From assembly GCA_017546585.1 (NCBI GenBank), contig JAFYWC010000156.1:1-36279 (forward strand): a DNA stretch of 36,279 nucleotides, given 5' to 3'. The stretch comes from Bacteroidales bacterium (GTDB lineage Bacteria > Bacteroidota > Bacteroidia > Bacteroidales > UBA932). Positions 33,287 to 36,279 of this stretch are shown here, piece after piece. Made by a program: the position numbers and the translations under genes. Below the pieces are notes generated by a model. That model saw only the letters and a program-made list of their open reading frames with translations. It made no database searches and was not told the DNA's origin. The first letter of the stretch is position 1. Each line of letters starts with the position of its first letter.

Positions 33287-35317
33287 TTATTCGATTGCTT
33301 CGCTTATGTAATACTCTTCGTAGTTGTGGGTGCCGGTCCATTCCGATGTGCTGACACCCCACCATTTCTTCACTTTCTTGGTGTATCTGTACCTTAGCCA
33401 GCGGGAACGTCGGCTGACAATCTGTCCGGCCTGTGCAGGTTCAAAGTCAGGAGGGGTCAAATCACTCACCCCGTCAGTTTCAATGACGGTGTATCCGTCC
33501 TGACCGTCAAAGATGCTCCGTGTGCTGGAATAGATCCATGAATACGAGACGCCGAATTGGATGGCTTCCGGCTTGGTGGCATCTTCGTAACCATGCAGCA
33601 GCTGCATGACAGCCTTGGCCTTGGCTTCTGAGGCATCTGTCAAGGCATATGTCAGGGACTTGATGATGACCTTGCATCCCTTGAAAAACTTCGGGGTGCA
33701 GAGGTCATATGAGAGCAGGACATTGACCGGGATGCTGAACTCTGCCGATATCTCAGGGGCGGAGTTTAACAGGTTGCTCTCGTGTGTTCCCCAGAAAGGC
33801 TTGGCAAGATCCTCCGGAAACAGATCCAGATGGGTTCCATATCGGGTGCGGTCTGGCGCCCAGCTGCCGATAAGGGTATTGTCTTTAAGCGGGTGTTCGT
33901 AAGACAAGGTCTGGAAGTTTCCATTCTCGTCATACATATTCGATGAACCGCAGAAATGCGTATCCTTGATGAAAATGGCGTTGCATACCATCAGTTCCTG
34001 GTCAGCGGAAGAGTCTTCCACCCCATCGGTATACTTGTGGAGACGGGTGCCGATATATGGCATTGTCTTGCCGTTGATTTCAACCATAGGGACAAAGACA
34101 TCCTTTGGGGATATTTCCTCATTGTCTTCGAAGGCCTCCCTTACATAGGTGAAAGCCTCGGACCCGAGAAATGTCGGTGTGCCTGACGCCGATTTGTAAT
34201 AATACGCCCCCAATGTGCTGACCCTGAAAAGACCGGAGCCGCTGATCTCGGAAATGCGGTTCACGTCAGCACAGTTGCTGAACCGCTTCCTGAGCGCCTC
34301 GAGTGATTCGGCAGCTGGTTCACCGCGCTGGATGGATGTGCCGACAGACATCTTGAGTCCGGACGGGGCTGGGTAGGTGAGGGTCTCGTTGCCGATGTGG
34401 TACCCGCTCAGATCAGCATCCGCGTTCTCTGCACACATATGCTCAAACAGACGGATCTCGATGTTGTCGGAATCGCAGGTTATGATCGCACCGAACTTGT
34501 CACGAAGCCACGCGATGAGTTCGCCTACTGTAATATCCGGCACAAGATCACGATAGCGGAACGCCCAGAAGTTACTGTTGTATGTCTGGCCGTTGAGAAG
34601 GTCAGAGAGACTGTTGAGAATGACAAGGTGCTTCAGACGGCCGTCGGTGGCAAACACATTCTTCTTGACAGTGTAGCCGCACTGCTCGAATGTGTACTGG
34701 ATAAGAGCCCATAAATACAGGTACATCGAGATTCCGTATCCTGCAGGAACGCTGACGGATTCGTTGTTGATCGTCACCGTCCTCGCGTTCACGACAAGGG
34801 ACTCGTCATCAGAAGATGCCCTGTTGATGATGAACACATTTCCGTTGTCATCCATATCGGAGGCGACGGGGAAGCAGGCGACATCGTTCAGGTAGTAGTT
34901 CTCGCGGTGGTACCCCTTGTAGACTTCGTGTGGGGTCGCAATGGTGGACTTGGTCTGGCCGTATCCTATATTGGCGATGACGTCCTTGATCTTCCTGTCC
35001 TGTATGGCGATGTACATCTCGCTCTCCTGAATGGCAAGGCTGGCTGAAATCCCGTCCAGCCCGGCTGACTCCGTGATGAGCTTGCAACGCTTCCTGAACG
35101 CACCGCACTCAACGAATGCCTGATGCTCCCTGTGGAATCTCATTGCACGGTTCGCCTTCTCCGGCCAGCCAAGGATCCTGCGGTTCTCGATGGAAGCAGG
35201 AAGGGATGCCGGGACTGATGAACTGCCGGCATCCGAATAGAAAGGATGGTTGAACTCCATCTCGAGAGCGAAATCCTTAGGGACGTCAAGCGCTCCCTCT
35301 TCCAGTGTAATCTTCAT
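33287..35317 (-). CDS. Phage tail/baseplate protein (676 residues), possibly hub-like
   Basis: The 676-residue protein is encoded directly after the tape measure. It begins MKITLEEGALDVPKDFALEM followed by NHPFYSDAGSSSVPASLPAS, a start shared, to my knowledge, by structural proteins of Bacteroidales phages. The central part (about residues 200-330) includes TVGELIAWLRDKFGAIITCD, which resembles the domain swap segments of tail hub proteins. No peptidase or lysozyme motif is visible. Position right after the tape measure favours a hub or tail-associated protein. It overlaps nothing and is joined by TAATATG on both sides. Confidence 0.65.
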   Translation of the reverse strand: MKITLEEGALDVPKDFALEMEFNHPFYSDAGSSSVPASLPASIENRRILGWPEKANRAMRFHREHQAFVECGAFRKRCKLITESAGLDGISASLAIQESEMYIAIQDRKIKDVIANIGYGQTKSTIATPHEVYKGYHRENYYLNDVACFPVASDMDDNGNVFIINRASSDDESLVVNARTVTINNESVSVPAGYGISMYLYLWALIQYTFEQCGYTVKKNVFATDGRLKHLVILNSLSDLLNGQTYNSNFWAFRYRDLVPDITVGELIAWLRDKFGAIITCDSDNIEIRLFEHMCAENADADLSGYHIGNETLTYPAPSGLKMSVGTSIQRGEPAAESLEALRKRFSNCADVNRISEISGSGLFRVSTLGAYYYKSASGTPTFLGSEAFTYVREAFEDNEEISPKDVFVPMVEINGKTMPYIGTRLHKYTDGVEDSSADQELMVCNAIFIKDTHFCGSSNMYDENGNFQTLSYEHPLKDNTLIGSWAPDRTRYGTHLDLFPEDLAKPFWGTHESNLLNSAPEISAEFSIPVNVLLSYDLCTPKFFKGCKVIIKSLTYALTDASEAKAKAVMQLLHGYEDATKPEAIQFGVSYSWIYSSTRSIFDGQDGYTVIETDGVSDLTPPDFEPAQAGQIVSRRSRWLRYRYTKKVKKWWGVSTSEWTGTHNYEEYYISEAIE

Positions 35318-35318
35318 A

Positions 35319-36279
35319 TTATCCTCTTCTTAATGATGTTCTACGTCTGAACCTGTTGCGAAGGTCACTCTTTGCCTCCATATCTGAAAGGACAACGTAT
35401 GCCGGAATCGGCTGGTCTGAAATGCTGTAAAGCAGTGCGAGAATCTCCTTCAGGATGGTGCTGTCTGCGCTGCCGTCAGGTATGCTGCCGGTGTATCCGC
35501 CTTCTGCAAATCCCGGCAGGGAGTGCGATGATGTTCGCCTTCTGCGTCGGTGCTCGATGTCTGCGACCATAGCAGCGACCCCAGGATCCCTCATCTCCGG
35601 CTGCGGCACGACATATTCCCCTCGGTGCACCACTCCGGCCACCTCGAGTCTGCCTCCGTCGCCGGTGTATCCTCCGTCGGAGAATCCTGCCACAGTCAGC
35701 CCGCCACCCGTGTCTGCAGCGGCACCGCCACCGGATGCGGCGGAGTTCTTGATCGCATTCCTCTGGGCGATGATTACGGCCACCTGAGCTGCGGTGGTTG
35801 CGGCTATGACACCCGCCATCACTCCTCCGGCGATAGGACCGAGCTGGGCGAGGGCCTGGATGACCGCCAACGCTCCCGATGCGATTGCCTGGGCGATCTG
35901 GATACCCATATTGATGTCGGCGTACTTCTTCTGCACATCAAGCTTCTTCGCCTCGTATTTGGCCTCGATCTCGGCACGCTTGTCGGCATTGTCCCCCGCG
36001 AGGGCGAGCTCCTTCTGCATCTGTGCGTCCAGCTTGGCGACCTCAGCCTCCTCGGCTGCTGCAGTCATTTCGGAAACGGCACTGATGATCTGAGACATCG
36101 TTCCCAGAGTGGCCTCCGCATTCTCTGTCTGGATGGCGAATATCTCCGAAGCATATCGTGTGTTGAGATCCTTCTTGCGTGCCAGGAACTCCTCTTCCGA
36201 TATCAGCTTGAAGTCGTACATCTCCTGAAGCTCCGACATCTCGGTCTCATATACGGAGTCGGCGTCCTTCAGCCTCTCC
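35319..36279 (-). CDS. Tape-measure protein, C-terminal part (cut by the window edge)
   Basis: The open frame runs without a stop to the last base, so the 306-residue stretch from the Met at 36239 is only the end of a longer gene. It contains a charged helical region with KKLDVQKKYADINMGIQIAQ, then a hydrophobic, alanine- and glycine-rich segment (ALAQLGPIAGGVMAGVIAAT) of the kind that crosses the host inner membrane. It ends in the phage signature FSDGGYTGDGGRLEVAGVVH followed by RGEYVVP, with a second GGYTG repeat near the end. These mark a tape-measure C-terminus. It sets tail length in siphophage-type virions, consistent with the tail genes that follow. Confidence 0.88.
   Translation of the reverse strand, partial: ERLKDADSVYETEMSELQEMYDFKLISEEEFLARKKDLNTRYASEIFAIQTENAEATLGTMSQIISAVSEMTAAAEEAEVAKLDAQMQKELALAGDNADKRAEIEAKYEAKKLDVQKKYADINMGIQIAQAIASGALAVIQALAQLGPIAGGVMAGVIAATTAAQVAVIIAQRNAIKNSAASGGGAAADTGGGLTVAGFSDGGYTGDGGRLEVAGVVHRGEYVVPQPEMRDPGVAAMVADIEHRRRRRTSSHSLPGFAEGGYTGSIPDGSADSTILKEILALLYSISDQPIPAYVVLSDMEAKSDLRNRFRRRTSLRRG

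Overview
The window reads as a chromosome segment of a Bacteroidales bacterium with one end of an integrated tailed prophage. The assignment to Bacteroidota rests on four exact copies of that phylum's housekeeping promoter (TTTG, 19 bases, TAnnTTTG), on protein families typical of it (SPOR lipoprotein, TonB C-terminal fusion, YitT pair, secreted C1 peptidase) and on Bacteroidales-type phage proteins. The genus cannot be fixed from the sequence alone.

Host part (1-19296). Bases 1-161 hold no gene I can support. On the minus strand come a PhoH-family ATPase and a CapA-like exported phosphoesterase. Reading the other way are a SPOR lipoprotein, an exported M28-peptidase-like protein that has lost most metal ligands and carries a TonB C-terminal domain, leuS, two tandem YitT-family membrane proteins, a membrane-anchored AraC-type regulator and ettA. 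A minus-strand block follows: rpmH (50 aa, bL34), rsmG, an ECF-type sigma factor and polA, whose proofreading domain has lost its catalytic residues. Then hisS, an exported bleomycin-hydrolase-like C1 peptidase and an initiator tRNA (CAU) under a consensus promoter.

Prophage part (about 19297 to beyond 36279). The element sits against the 3' end of the initiator tRNA gene, so the visible junction is one attachment site; the other lies outside the window. A tyrosine recombinase gene is the first gene inside and reads rightward. Everything else reads leftward: the 3' part of a tape-measure gene (cut by the window edge), two large tail/baseplate-like proteins, three small tail-module proteins and a 1,898-residue tail-fibre-like protein. 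These are packed with 1-2 base gaps, and five of the six junctions read TAATATG. Downstream is a complete diversity-generating retroelement (DGR), then a three-gene membrane/lysis-like cassette, a possible structured RNA, and a small thymidylate synthase / dCMP hydroxymethylase relative.

The DGR is the main system here. A 75-bp template repeat (24521-24595) directly abuts the start codon of a reverse transcriptase gene. It matches a 75-bp variable repeat (25574-25648) at the C-terminus of the fibre-like protein at 70 of 75 positions. All five differences fall at template adenines (25 in total), none at the 50 other bases, and they change four Asn codons to Tyr, Ser, Tyr and Tyr. An Avd-like helical-bundle gene lies between the repeats, and a GTAA-loop hairpin lies downstream of the variable repeat, where known DGRs carry a target-recognition stem-loop. 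The expected outcome is adenine-directed diversification of the fibre's receptor-binding tip.
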